Below are positions 17,608 to 27,200 of a stretch of DNA of 38,036 bases, piece after piece. Under the pieces are notes generated by a model. The model was not told the origin of the DNA. It ran no database searches and saw only the letters and a list, made by a program, of their open reading frames with translations. The stretch is from Pedosphaera sp. (GTDB taxonomy: Bacteria > Verrucomicrobiota > Verrucomicrobiia > Limisphaerales > SIBE01). Position 1 is the stretch's first letter. Each line of letters begins with the position of its first letter. The position numbers and the translations under genes were made by a program. The stretch covers positions 1-38,036 of the forward strand of contig SIBE01000007.1 of NCBI GenBank assembly GCA_009695265.1, given 5' to 3'.

Positions 17608-19059
17608 GTGTTGAGAACCATTCTAATTTTGTTGCTGTTCTCGGGCTCTTGCTCATTCGCCAGCGGTGCGGAGCCGGAGAAATCGGTCATCCAAATCATC
17701 TGTGCCAGCCAGCAGCCGGTATGGGACGCGCCGTGGAGATTTGATTCAGTCCGCCGCGCCGGGGGGTCCGGATTTGTTATCAAAGGCAAACGGATCATGA
17801 CAAACGCCCACGTCGTGAGCTGGGACCGCCAGATCCTCGTGAAACGTTATCAAGACCCACGCCCTTATGTGGCGAAGGTGCGGTTCATTGGCAACGATTG
17901 CGATTTGGCTCTTCTCGAAGTCGAGGACGAAACATTTTTCGATGGGTTGGAAGCGCTCAACTTCGGCGAGCTTCCCAAGGTCCGCTCCACCGTCGTGACT
18001 TATGGATATCCGGCGGGCGGCGAGCAGATTTCTTACACGCGAGGCGTTGTTTCACGGATCGAGATGCAAGGCTATGCTCATATCGGGAATCGCTCCTATC
18101 TGGGAGTGCAGACCGACGCGGCGATCAATCCGGGCAACAGTGGCGGTCCCGTGATTCAGGACGACAACGTGGTCGGTGTCGCGTTCCAAGGAATTTCGGG
18201 TCTTGAGAACACCGGATTTTTTATTCCGCCGCCAGTGATCAACCATTTTTTCAAAGATATTGAAGACGGCACTTACGACGGCTTTCCGCAAGCGGGCATT
18301 CGGCTCGTAGCTCTCCAGAACCCAGCGTATCGCCGCTCTTTGAAGCTGGCTGGGGAGGACCTAGGGGCGCGCGTCGATAGCATCCTGCCGATTCCGAGCA
18401 CCCAGCAGGTCTTGAAGGAAGAAGATGTGATTGTGAAAATCGGGCCATACCCTCTCGGATCGGATGGCACCATTCTTTATCAGGGCAATCGCCTGAACGG
18501 GGCCATGGCCTTTCAAGAGGCGCAGCACGGCGGAAGTATTCCGCTCAAGCTGTGGCGCAAGGGCGAAGAGGTCGATGTCTCCTTGCCTGTCTATGTCTAT
18601 CAGGAAGACCGTTCGGTCGGCAACCAGTATGGCGCCCTGCCTCGGTACTACGTTTATGCCGGCCTTGTCTTTACGACTTTAAGCCTCGATTTCATGAAGA
18701 CCTTTGGCCGCAACTGGGCGGACGCCGCGAATGCGGAACTCGTTTACGAACTCTATTACCGGCGCCATGAGTTTCCGAACGAAACGCGATCGGAGCCCAT
18801 CATCATGGCTGCGGTTCTGGCAGATCCGGTCAATGCGAATCTTACCGTTCGCAGCCGCACACTGGTGGACCGAATCAACGGAATTCGCATTACGAATTTG
18901 GAGGACGTCATCAAGGCCTTCGACACAGTGAAGAACGATCAGCATGTCATCGAGTATCTGCCGAATCATTCCTTCGAATGCCTCGACCGTGCTGAAGCCG
19001 ACAAAGCGAATCTAAACATTCTAAAGACCTACGGTGTTCCGAAAGACAGGCGCCTATGA
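17608..19059 (+). CDS. Secreted Deg-like trypsin-fold serine protease with PDZ domains
   Basis: S1C-type serine protease. I place the start at GTG 17608 because a signal peptide (LRTILILLLFSG...SFASGAEP) follows at once; ATG 17497 would put 37 unrelated residues before it. From 17608 the catalytic triad is H68 (TNAHVV), D99 (DLALLEV) and S178 (NPGNSGGP). A first PDZ domain spans roughly residues 220-330. The C-terminal part carries the YYVYAGLVF segment and a second PDZ-like module ending in NILKTYGVPKDRR; this layout resembles plant DEG2/DEG9-type proteases rather than E. coli DegP. The stop overlaps the next gene (ATGA). Likely an exported quality-control protease. Confidence 0.87.
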   Translation: MLRTILILLLFSGSCSFASGAEPEKSVIQIICASQQPVWDAPWRFDSVRRAGGSGFVIKGKRIMTNAHVVSWDRQILVKRYQDPRPYVAKVRFIGNDCDLALLEVEDETFFDGLEALNFGELPKVRSTVVTYGYPAGGEQISYTRGVVSRIEMQGYAHIGNRSYLGVQTDAAINPGNSGGPVIQDDNVVGVAFQGISGLENTGFFIPPPVINHFFKDIEDGTYDGFPQAGIRLVALQNPAYRRSLKLAGEDLGARVDSILPIPSTQQVLKEEDVIVKIGPYPLGSDGTILYQGNRLNGAMAFQEAQHGGSIPLKLWRKGEEVDVSLPVYVYQEDRSVGNQYGALPRYYVYAGLVFTTLSLDFMKTFGRNWADAANAELVYELYYRRHEFPNETRSEPIIMAAVLADPVNANLTVRSRTLVDRINGIRITNLEDVIKAFDTVKNDQHVIEYLPNHSFECLDRAEADKANLNILKTYGVPKDRRL

Positions 19060-20567
19060 AGTATCGATTTTATCCGTTGCTGGCGGGGATTCTGAGTCTG
19101 GCGATTCTTTGCTCCGCGACGGCAGCCGAAAGCAACGCCGCGAAGCCAGTATGGGACCATTCCCTGGTCCTGTTGGACGTGACCCGCAAGCAATACGACT
19201 ATTTTCAGCCCTGGACCAAACGCGTGAAGACCAGCCATAAGATGGGCCTGGTTCTGAGCGGGCAGGAGATTCTCACCACGGCCGACGAGATGTTTGATCG
19301 CACGCTTGTCCGCATCCAAAAGGGCGGGCGTGGACGATGGTGGACTGGCACCGTCACTTGGATTGATTACCACGCGAATTTAGCTCTCGTCACCGCTGTC
19401 GATGAGGCATTTTGGCAGGATTTAAAACCAGCGGAATTAAGCGACCCGGCTTCGGGGGCCGAGTCCTTTCAAATCATCCGATGGCGTGAAGGCAAACTGG
19501 AAACACGCAAGGCGGAATTCAATCAGTTCACGGTCGGGACCGGCCATTTGAGCTTCGTGGCGCACGTCGAATTGGAAGTCAGCGCCGAGATTCAAGGCCT
19601 CGGCGGGGGTGAGCCTATAATTGCTGATTCACATGTGGTTGGGATCGCGGAGGAGCAGGCGGGAAACAAATGTTCCATCATTCCGTCTTCATTTATCCGG
19701 CCTATTCTCGAAGCACGCAAGAAGGGGTCTTATCGGGGGTTGGGGTATTTTGACTTTTACTGGCAGCCTGCGGAAAATCCTGCCAGCTTGAAATTTCTGA
19801 AGCTGCCCGGCGAGCCACGCGGGGTAATCGTCATCGAGGTTCCCTCTCACCCCGGATTAGAACCGGTCCTGAAGGCTCGAGATATTCTGCTGAGCGTCGA
19901 TGGATTTGACATCGATATTCAAGGGGATTACGAAGACCCGAGCTACGGTCATCTATCGCTCGAGAATTTGGCCACGCGGGGCAAATGGGCTGGCGACGAT
20001 GTGAAGTTTAAGATTTGGCGCGATGGCAAACCGCTAGACGTGACCTATCTTTTGCCGAAAGCGGATTACTCTTCCACGCTTGTTCCCGATGCCGTTTACG
20101 ACCAAGAACCTGAATATTTAATCGTCGGAGGCTTGGTCTTCCAGCCATTGAACGACGCTTTTCTGCAGGCTTGGGGGCCGGACTGGAAACGACGTTCTCC
20201 CTTCCGGCTTTATTATTTCAACAACCAGTCGCCCACTCCCGAGAGGCCGGCTCTGGTTCTGATGTCTCAAGTGCTTCCCGATATCTACAATCTCGGTTAC
20301 CAAGACTTGAAATACTTGGTGGTGGATCAAGTGAACGGTCAAAAGATAAGCCGTTTGCCCGAGCTGCGCGACGCTCTGCGAAAACCAATGGATGGTTTCC
20401 ATCAGATTCAGTTTATGCCGAGCGACTCTCTCCGGCGGCTCGTCGTCGCTGCGGATCAACAAGAACAAGCCACACGGCGGGTTCTCCAGCTCTATGGAAT
20501 CACCAAGGATTTCTTTTTCGCGACTCCGCCGCCAACCAATACCACGACCGCGGCCATCAGTCCTTGA
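19056..20567 (+). CDS. Deg-like pseudoprotease with PDZ domains
   Basis: 503 residues, clearly a paralogue of the preceding protease: same order of signal peptide, trypsin-like fold, PDZ, YLIVGGLVFQPL segment and a second PDZ-like module ending VLQLYGITKD. All three catalytic positions are changed. The TNAHVV histidine aligns with D77 (TTADEM), the DLALLEV aspartate with N108 (NLALVTA), and the nucleophile serine with G184 (GLGGGEP). It should therefore not be a protease. The reading frame is intact and long, so it is maintained. The ATGA overlap with the active protease implies roughly equal synthesis and suggests a regulatory or substrate-binding subunit; this role is inferred. Confidence 0.85.
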   Translation: MKYRFYPLLAGILSLAILCSATAAESNAAKPVWDHSLVLLDVTRKQYDYFQPWTKRVKTSHKMGLVLSGQEILTTADEMFDRTLVRIQKGGRGRWWTGTVTWIDYHANLALVTAVDEAFWQDLKPAELSDPASGAESFQIIRWREGKLETRKAEFNQFTVGTGHLSFVAHVELEVSAEIQGLGGGEPIIADSHVVGIAEEQAGNKCSIIPSSFIRPILEARKKGSYRGLGYFDFYWQPAENPASLKFLKLPGEPRGVIVIEVPSHPGLEPVLKARDILLSVDGFDIDIQGDYEDPSYGHLSLENLATRGKWAGDDVKFKIWRDGKPLDVTYLLPKADYSSTLVPDAVYDQEPEYLIVGGLVFQPLNDAFLQAWGPDWKRRSPFRLYYFNNQSPTPERPALVLMSQVLPDIYNLGYQDLKYLVVDQVNGQKISRLPELRDALRKPMDGFHQIQFMPSDSLRRLVVAADQQEQATRRVLQLYGITKDFFFATPPPTNTTTAAISP

Positions 20568-20742
20568 TGGGGACCATCAACTGTTACGTGGATGGAGAGA
20601 GTGGGCGTCCTGACGCCTAAACACTGAAATCCGCCCATTCCTGGAACTTGACACTCGCCTGCAATCGGCGAACTCACTTCGATCCTTTAAGGCAGAAAAC
20701 ATCCTTGAATGCTTCAGTCGGTGGCGCATATTGAAAGACATT

Positions 20743-20979
20743 ATGAGCGCGACCGAATTGCTTGAAAAGATCAAGAGCCTGCCACCGTCTGAACAGACGG
20801 CATTCGCGGCGCTATTTCACCGTTGGGAGGCGAGGGGCAAGGACTATACCTCGCTCACAGCAAAAAAGCCTTTACTATTGCCGGACTACGCAGCGCGCCT
20901 GAAGCAACTCTTCCCTAATAGCCCGATCCAGGGCGACCCGCAGAGGTTCTGGGATGAACTCCGAGCGGAGCGGTTCTGA
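20743..20979 (+). CDS. Antitoxin-like small protein (VapB-type partner)
   Basis: 78 residues from ATG 20743 (an in-frame TTG at 20731 is less likely). The helical N-terminus SATELLEKIKSLPPSEQTAFAALFHRWE and the C-terminal FWDELRAERF are typical of antitoxins that pair with PIN toxins. I do not recognise a named DNA-binding motif. Its TGA stop overlaps the CTG codon that seems to start the downstream toxin, so the two are translated in a coupled way, as is normal for type II toxin-antitoxin pairs. Such antitoxins usually block the toxin and repress their own operon. Confidence 0.72.
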   Translation: MSATELLEKIKSLPPSEQTAFAALFHRWEARGKDYTSLTAKKPLLLPDYAARLKQLFPNSPIQGDPQRFWDELRAERF

Positions 20980-21410
20980 CCACCTACGCCGATACCAGCG
21001 TCCTGTTTTCGCTCTACATCGCAGACGCGAATACGCCAGCCGCTTTGCTATTCCGGCAATCCATGCATGACGCGCTGCCCTTCACCGAACTGCACCGGCT
21101 CGAATTGCGGAATGCTTTCAGTTTGGCAGTCTTTCGAAAACAAATCACAGCCGCGATCGCACAAACAGCGTGGAGCAATCTTGAAGCCGATATGCAGTCT
21201 GGCGTTTTGGTTGTCTCCGCAGTTCTGTGGCCAGATGTATTCCGCAAAGCAGAGCAGTTGGCAGAGCTTCATACCCCCGCATCCGGTAGCCGCAGCCTCG
21301 ATACCTTACACGTTGCCGCCGCCTTGGTCATTCAAACTGTGGATTTCGTGACCTTCGACATCAGGCAGGACGCCCTGGCGAAATTAACCGGATTAAAGGT
21401 GAGACAGTGA
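20976..21410 (+). CDS. PIN-domain toxin (VapC-like), CTG start
   Basis: Probable PIN-fold ribonuclease toxin of 144 residues. The frame reads TTYADTSVLFSLYIADANTP directly after CTG 20976, the classical PIN opening with the first metal-binding aspartate (ADTSVL). Further acidic residues are in FTELHRLELRNAF, SRSLDTLHVAAA and VTFDIRQDALA. In this frame there is an upstream stop at 20955-20957 and no ATG, GTG or TTG before the core. CTG, embedded in a CTGA overlap with the antitoxin stop and preceded by GGAG, is the only plausible start. The first ATG (21045) would delete the first PIN strand and the key aspartate. Alternatively the start was lost and the toxin is dead. Confidence 0.72.
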   Translation: MTTYADTSVLFSLYIADANTPAALLFRQSMHDALPFTELHRLELRNAFSLAVFRKQITAAIAQTAWSNLEADMQSGVLVVSAVLWPDVFRKAEQLAELHTPASGSRSLDTLHVAAALVIQTVDFVTFDIRQDALAKLTGLKVRQ

Positions 21411-21663
21411 AAGCAACCTGGCAGGGAATGAGGCTGAAGCTAAAATTATTCTGGATTTAACTCTCCGACAGATCATAGCAAGTGATCAGATGAAGCGATC
21501 TAATAATGCCGTCAAGACTGCTCTGATAAACGGGTGCGATTAAAACTGTCGGTCATTCCCTCAGTGCTGGAGAGAGTGGAAAAGCTGGCAGCGGGATAAG
21601 TTGGCGCTTGTACTTTTCTGTACTGTGTATAATTAAAGTCTTTTAGAGACGAAATCGTGGAGC
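21411..21663. other. Convergent intergenic gap
   Basis: 253 nt between the toxin gene and the oppositely oriented methyltransferase gene. It is more AT-rich than the flanks toward 21615-21650. A small GTAC/GTAC inverted repeat lies near 21609-21623, but I see no clear bidirectional terminator and no gene. Confidence 0.4.
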
Positions 21664-22521
21664 CTATGGTGGAAATCCGATGGAAAGCTTCACCGCCATG
21701 TACTCTGGATGGACGCTTCTTTCCTTTGTCCGGATGATCAGTGGAGGTTCCACCCAAGTTTGGCTTCGGAACCAGCCGGGTAAATGATCGGATCGCATCA
21801 TGGCGAATAATCCAAGCAACGGAGGCTCTCCTTCCTTGAGCACCACGGGCCGCGATCGAATGATAACCAGCCCGACTTGCAGCGCTGCGGACTCAACGCG
21901 AGCGCGCTGTTCGTTTGGAAAAACGCAGGCGAAAAGACCACCCCAATTCAGATGACGCGCTGCTACTTCGCAATAATCTGCGACCGTGCCCCGAGCCTCG
22001 AATCGGCATGCGACTTTCTGCGGGTGATCGCCGTGAACTCCCGCCGACAGCGGGAAATATGGCGGACTGCCAAAAACCAAATCAAACCGTTCCTCTTCTC
22101 GGACGATTCCCGGATCTCGGAAATCACCGTGGCGAATTTCAAAACGTGTATCGAGTCCATTGTAGCGCGCTGATTTGACGGCCAGCCTCACGCTTTCTTC
22201 CTGAGCTTCCACCGCGACAACGCGCGCGCCCGGAAGCCGCCACGCCGCAATCATTCCAACTGAGCCAATGCCACTTCCAAGATCAAGGATCCTTTCCGCC
22301 CTTGAACCCCAACAAACGCCATACCAAGCCGTCAGTAAATCATCCGTCGAGAATCGGTGCCCTTTCTTGAGCTGAAAAATGCGGAAGTCTCCACTGATAG
22401 CGTCTAGCGTTTCGCCCTCCTCGATCCGTGCAAGGTCAGCAAGAACTCCAGGAGCCACTGGTCCAGGCTTTGCCCAGCCTTTAAAAAATCGCCTCTCGTT
22501 CGGTGCGTCACTTTGTTTCAT
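21664..22521 (-). CDS. TrmN6-like SAM-dependent N6-adenine methyltransferase
   Basis: Class I methyltransferase of the COG4123 type, whose E. coli member (YfiC/TrmN6) methylates A37 of tRNA1(Val). The SAM site ILDLGSGIGSVGM, the acidic VVAVEAQ at the end of the second strand and the substrate motif GSPPYF are all visible; here the NPPY motif has serine first, an allowed variant. The GHRFSTDDLLTAWY block before the SAM motif and the HPQKVACRFE segment after it match the family. I start at ATG 22521 (MKQSDAPNERR); in-frame starts reach back to 22638 but add a poorly conserved leader. It stands alone on the - strand, and the tRNA target is an inference from the family. Confidence 0.8.
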   Translation of the reverse strand: MKQSDAPNERRFFKGWAKPGPVAPGVLADLARIEEGETLDAISGDFRIFQLKKGHRFSTDDLLTAWYGVCWGSRAERILDLGSGIGSVGMIAAWRLPGARVVAVEAQEESVRLAVKSARYNGLDTRFEIRHGDFRDPGIVREEERFDLVFGSPPYFPLSAGVHGDHPQKVACRFEARGTVADYCEVAARHLNWGGLFACVFPNEQRARVESAALQVGLVIIRSRPVVLKEGEPPLLGLFAMMRSDHLPGWFRSQTWVEPPLIIRTKERSVHPEYMAVKLSIGFPP

Positions 22522-22897
22522 GTTGCGAGTCGAGCGTATCATCCATCCATTGGCACGACGAGTCTCCGTTCTCCACAATTCCAGCAATCCACCTTTGAAT
22601 CGTGCGTTCAGGTTTCGTGGTCCGACTTGGGTTTTCAACGGGATGCCCGTCGAAAGGCGGCATCACAAATCGGCGCGACGGACGAACACAGCGATTTATG
22701 AGGATTTGAATCTGGCTTACACGAAATCAGCAAAGTAGGGTCTTGGCTGTGGGACGAGATGAATCAGGAAATGCGCGAATGCCACGAATGACCGATGGGG
22801 CCGCGCCAACGGACGCCGGATGCTTCGACTACTTCGTCCTTCTGAATTTGGGCCTGGCGGGTTTGCACCCTGATAACTTAATTAAAGAAAACGCAAA

Positions 22898-24049
22898 ATG
22901 AGCTTAACCCGATATCAATTTGTTCTCCTGTTCAGTCTGGTCAGCACCGTGATCTTTGGACCCGTCCCCTCGACGGCGTCCGAGCAGCCGCAGCGCGCGG
23001 CAGACGCAGCTCGTATCAAAGGCCTGCTCATGAGCCCCGTGCAGACGACCTCCGATCAACTGAAGAAAAATGTGAGGGACGGCATCAACAGCGTTGTCCT
23101 TTACCTCGATGATTCTTCATCAGCCGCAGAAAACCTGGCCGCTGCCAAACGGATTCAAAAGGCTGGATTGAATCTTTTCTATTGGATCGAGATCGCCCGA
23201 AATCCCACCTTAGCGACGGCTCATCCCGAGTGGATGGCTAGCATCCAGACCCACCATGAATGGCGGCGACACTTCCCCAATTTTCCACAACCTGCCACCA
23301 ACCAAGTCGTGAAAAACTTTCCATGGGTTCCCGTGCTCTACCAAGAAACTTTCGAGGTGCATCACCAGCGCGTGGCAGCTCTCCTAAAGAAACTGCCAGC
23401 CGCGAAAGGGATCTTCCTTAACGATCTCCAAGGGGCTCCGACCGCCTGTGGTTGCGGCAACCAGTTCTGCCGGTGGACCACCGATTACGGTCCCATCAAA
23501 ACCGCCATCCGCCTCCCGCCGAATGCTGCCGCCAAGTTCGCGGCGGCCGTCGGAACGCTGATGCCGAAGGCCAAGATCATTCCAGTTTGGACAACTGAAT
23601 GCACGGAGCACGACGGCCCGAAAGGCGCCGCCTGCGACGGAGTGGGCTGTTTCAACGGCGCATGCTGGAAAGAATACAACGCGCAGTTAATCCCGGTGGC
23701 TAACGTCTGCGAACAGATCGGCGTTCTCCTACCGTACCAGGATTTTCCTGGCGAGCTGTCGCGCTCCGGATCAAACGCTCAATGGCAGAAGTATGCTTTA
23801 AATTCCTTCACCGCGATCCTTCCCAAACAAGGTGGCAATCCAATCTCGCAAAATCGATTGATCGCAATTTTGCAAGGTTGGGACGTCAGCCCCGAGCAAC
23901 GGCAAACGCAGATCCGCCAAAGCGAAGAAACAGGGACGGCCGGCTATATTCTGGCGCTGACCAAAATCGATCAGAGCTGGGAACCGCGCCTCATGAATGT
24001 TTCCGCAGGCAGAATAGACGCTTCTCAAAAGCCACATCCTGCTCATTAG
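22898..24049 (+). CDS. Secreted cysteine-rich protein, possible TIM-barrel hydrolase
   Basis: 383 residues, function not recognised. A signal peptide covers about residues 1-28 (MSLTRYQFVLLFSLVSTVIFG...STAS). The alternation of GLLMSP, INSVVLYLDD, LNLFYWIEI, HPEWMA, AKGIFLNDLQG and KIIPVWTTEC reads like successive beta strands of a TIM barrel, as in glycoside-hydrolase-like proteins with HPEW motifs. Two cysteine clusters follow: CGCGNQFC right after the FLNDLQG strand, and four more cysteines in the segment from CTEHDGP to GACWKEY. These could bind a metal or form disulfides in the periplasm. The start ATG 22898 has only AAAGAAAA upstream. Neighbouring carbohydrate genes hint at sugar chemistry. 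Confidence 0.7.
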   Translation: MSLTRYQFVLLFSLVSTVIFGPVPSTASEQPQRAADAARIKGLLMSPVQTTSDQLKKNVRDGINSVVLYLDDSSSAAENLAAAKRIQKAGLNLFYWIEIARNPTLATAHPEWMASIQTHHEWRRHFPNFPQPATNQVVKNFPWVPVLYQETFEVHHQRVAALLKKLPAAKGIFLNDLQGAPTACGCGNQFCRWTTDYGPIKTAIRLPPNAAAKFAAAVGTLMPKAKIIPVWTTECTEHDGPKGAACDGVGCFNGACWKEYNAQLIPVANVCEQIGVLLPYQDFPGELSRSGSNAQWQKYALNSFTAILPKQGGNPISQNRLIAILQGWDVSPEQRQTQIRQSEETGTAGYILALTKIDQSWEPRLMNVSAGRIDASQKPHPAH

Positions 24050-24227
24050 CCCGATGCCTCAACAGCGCGGCAAGCACGCTGGCGACGCTGCGTCTGGGAC
24101 CGAAACGATACCTGTTATCGAGCATGTTCACGAGCTTCTCTGACAACATCGCCCTGAGGCCGACGTAAAGAGCCTTCCGAGCAAAGCTATCCGATGTCTC
24201 GCGGATGATTACGCTAAAAGGCAATCG

Positions 24228-27200
24228 TCATTTGTCGGAACCGCCAGACGAATGTTCGTTTAACAACTTCCAAACCCTCAGCGCTTCCGTCGCTCCCCAC
24301 GCCTGTGCATCGCAACCTCGCTGATTATGCGGAGCATCGCCATCCAGGATTTCTGGGATATGGCCAATACAGCCTTCGACAAGGAGTCGATCCATGGTGC
24401 CCAGATAAGCCTTGGCAGCAGCGACTGCGGCGGGCTGGAAATTCCAAGCTTTCGCCAGCGCTTCACAAAAGGTCGGGAACGTCCACGTCCATGCGGTTCC
24501 GTTGTGGTAAGCAGGTTTTCGCCGCGTGTCTTCGTCTCCTTCGTAACGGCCCCAATACGGCTCCGGCGGGTTGTTCAGCAATCGTCCGTCATTCCCGTAA
24601 ATTGGTAACGGCGGAGATACCGGGAGCGGAGCCAAAGAACGTAGCGCGCCGGGAACCACCAGATACCGAAGGGCCGCCTCAATACATCGGCGCGCTCGTT
24701 CTTGAGTAATCACGCCGAAGCTCACAGCTAGCAGATAGTTGCTCCGAAGAGCATTGTCCACGATCGCTGAAGCAGCAGGTTGGCCCGGGTCAGCCACCAA
24801 TAGATCCGCCATATAACCCGCCTTCTCGATCCAGAAATATTTCAACAACGAGGCTTCAGCCCGGTTCGCCAATTCGCCCCAAGCTTCGCCCGTTGATTTC
24901 AAATTCAATCGACCGAGCTGGCGCAACAGCCTCACCCATAATACCTGTATTTCCACCGGATAGCCTACGCGCGGAGTTCCAGCAGGGTGATTCGTGTCCA
25001 TCCAGGTAAAATGTTTCGGACTCCAGATAAGGCCCGATTTCGCATCCATCCTAATTCCATTGGGCGTCCCTGCGATGTACCCGGCGGCTATGCTCCGCAA
25101 GATGTCCCCGATCGTGCGACCAGGCCGATCAACAACGACTTCATAGATATTTTCGTCCAAGAGAGACGCTATCTCCTCGCAAACCACCCCGTACCATAAC
25201 GGAGCATCGGTGGTATCGCGATTGGATGCATCGTCGCCGTGGATACTGTTGGGCAATGTGCCGTGCTGCTCGAATCGCCCAAAGGTAATCAGCAATTGCT
25301 TAACTTCTTCAAACATCCCGGCAGCCAGCAGGCCTCGAGCGCAAATGAGGGAATCGCGGCCCCAATCAAGAAACCATGGATAGCCGGCGATGACAGTCTT
25401 GCCACCGTCGCGCCGCACCACGAACGAGTGCGTCGCCAGGACAAGCTGCCGCCCAAACGCATCCTCGGCCGGGAGTTTGGCGCGGTGAAAATTGAGATTC
25501 TGCGCTGCTTGGCGATTAGCTTTGAACTCGCGAACCTCTTCTAACTTAGGATTGGCCGCATCAGCGGTGAGCACGAGGTGGACAACTCCGCCCTTCACCA
25601 TGGGAACGTCGAACCATCCCGGGCTGTAAGCGTCTCCACCGCCGACTTGCCCGCGCGTCTGCTCGACCGGGTGAGGAATATTTTCAGACCACTCGGCTTC
25701 GTGATGATACTCCGCCAAGTCCGCAAAGACCCGCAACTCGCGATCCGAAACTGGTGTAAACGCAAAGCCCGCCTGGTCCTTGAGAGGCTGGCAGTGAGAA
25801 GCGAAATGGTGCTCAGCTCCCGGATTCCGGTGACTCTCGGTATGGAAATTTCGGTCCTCAATATCGACGCGCACGGTGAGGCGCACCTCACAATGGGCAG
25901 GGAGATCCGCGCCTGCCGTCGGAGCTGATGTGGGCCGACTGAAGCGAAGCACGGTCGTATTGCGCCCATCCAGCATATCGATCTCGAGAATCACCTCCAC
26001 TTTCCGGCCATCACCGGCATTCGCAACAAACCGCCATCGCGCAGGGGGTCCTGCTTCAAATTCAATGGTGTTCTCTTGGTCAAGCGGTGAAATAAAACCA
26101 TCAGCATTCACCCAAATCCGAACGCGCTTGGCCAAGATGTGACGGTCGGTTGGGACTCTTGGATGCAGGTTGGCACCGAGCAGGCAATCATACTTCGATC
26201 TGACGCGACCCAGATCGACGCAGAGCCGAGCCATGCCTCCAATGCCATTGGTGAGGAGAACCAAGTCTGATTGCAAGTTGGGAAGCCGAGGAATTGCTTT
26301 GAGCGGTTCAACCCCTATAAACCGAAGCTCGCTCTCCAAGTGCTGATTGATCGAGCTGTACCTCTCAAGAACCAGAGTTGCATCGGACACCGTCGCCCCC
26401 GGAGGAAAGCAAGCGACATGGCCATTTCGCACTTCAACCGACTGCACTTGTTTAGTCCGAACTGGCTTCTTGCTCTCGACTGTTGCGCGGAAGGGAACGT
26501 CGTCATGGATGAGAAACCAGTGTTCAGGCGGAACGACGGTGATACGGCGGATATCCGACAGCCTCCAGGCTGCCACTTGGGGAAAGAAATCCTTGACGGC
26601 GGTAGTGAGGTGAGGAGCGGATATATTGGTTGGCGCGAGTGGCGCGCTTGTTACGTGGGGAAGTGCGGCCAGGAAGTTTCTGGGATCATCATCCACTTGC
26701 TCCCCAAGACGGCGCCAGGAGCAATCTCCCATTGCTTCTATGGGCAGGACTTCGCTTAAGGCGGTGAATGCCCAACCCGCGCAAGCCCTGGAGCGGCGGT
26801 AAGCATCTCCGGAAAGCCCCTGTGGCACCGAACGAACCGAAAGACAATAGCAAGCCGCTGGCGGGAGAGTGAAACCGACCTTGCCGTCCGCCAATGGTTT
26901 CACGTTGGGCGAGAGTTGGCCGAGCAAGTCCATCTTCGGCTCACCCAGGTCCCGATAGATCCCATTCTCGAGAGCCAAAGCCTGGGGATGATCAGGGTCG
27001 GTGTTCGCAAGAATCAGCAGGTGATCGGCGCCTTCGGCGGAATCTCGGCGCAACGCGTAAACCGGCGAATCCACGGCACTGAGGCGCGTGAGTTTGGCAT
27101 CATCAAAAAAACAGGGATGATCTCTGAGAAGCTTGTTCAACTCACTCATCTCAACCACCAAGTTGTCACTGTTGCCCCAGGACATGCCGGCGCAGGAATG

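Noticed and set aside
20604-20617. GGCGTCCTGACGCC hairpin after the pseudoprotease gene as terminator or repeat
   Set aside because: Stem is only five pairs, no T tract follows, and I found no second copy in the window.
20648-20676. Perfect TTGACA upstream of the toxin-antitoxin pair
   Set aside because: No acceptable -10 sequence lies at 15-19 nt spacing (the site reads AACTCA).
23991-24224. 77-codon open frame directly after the debranching-enzyme stop, same frame
   Set aside because: It begins at TTG without a ribosome binding site, overlaps the end of the + strand secreted protein gene and resembles no family I know; it is read-through of the frame by chance.
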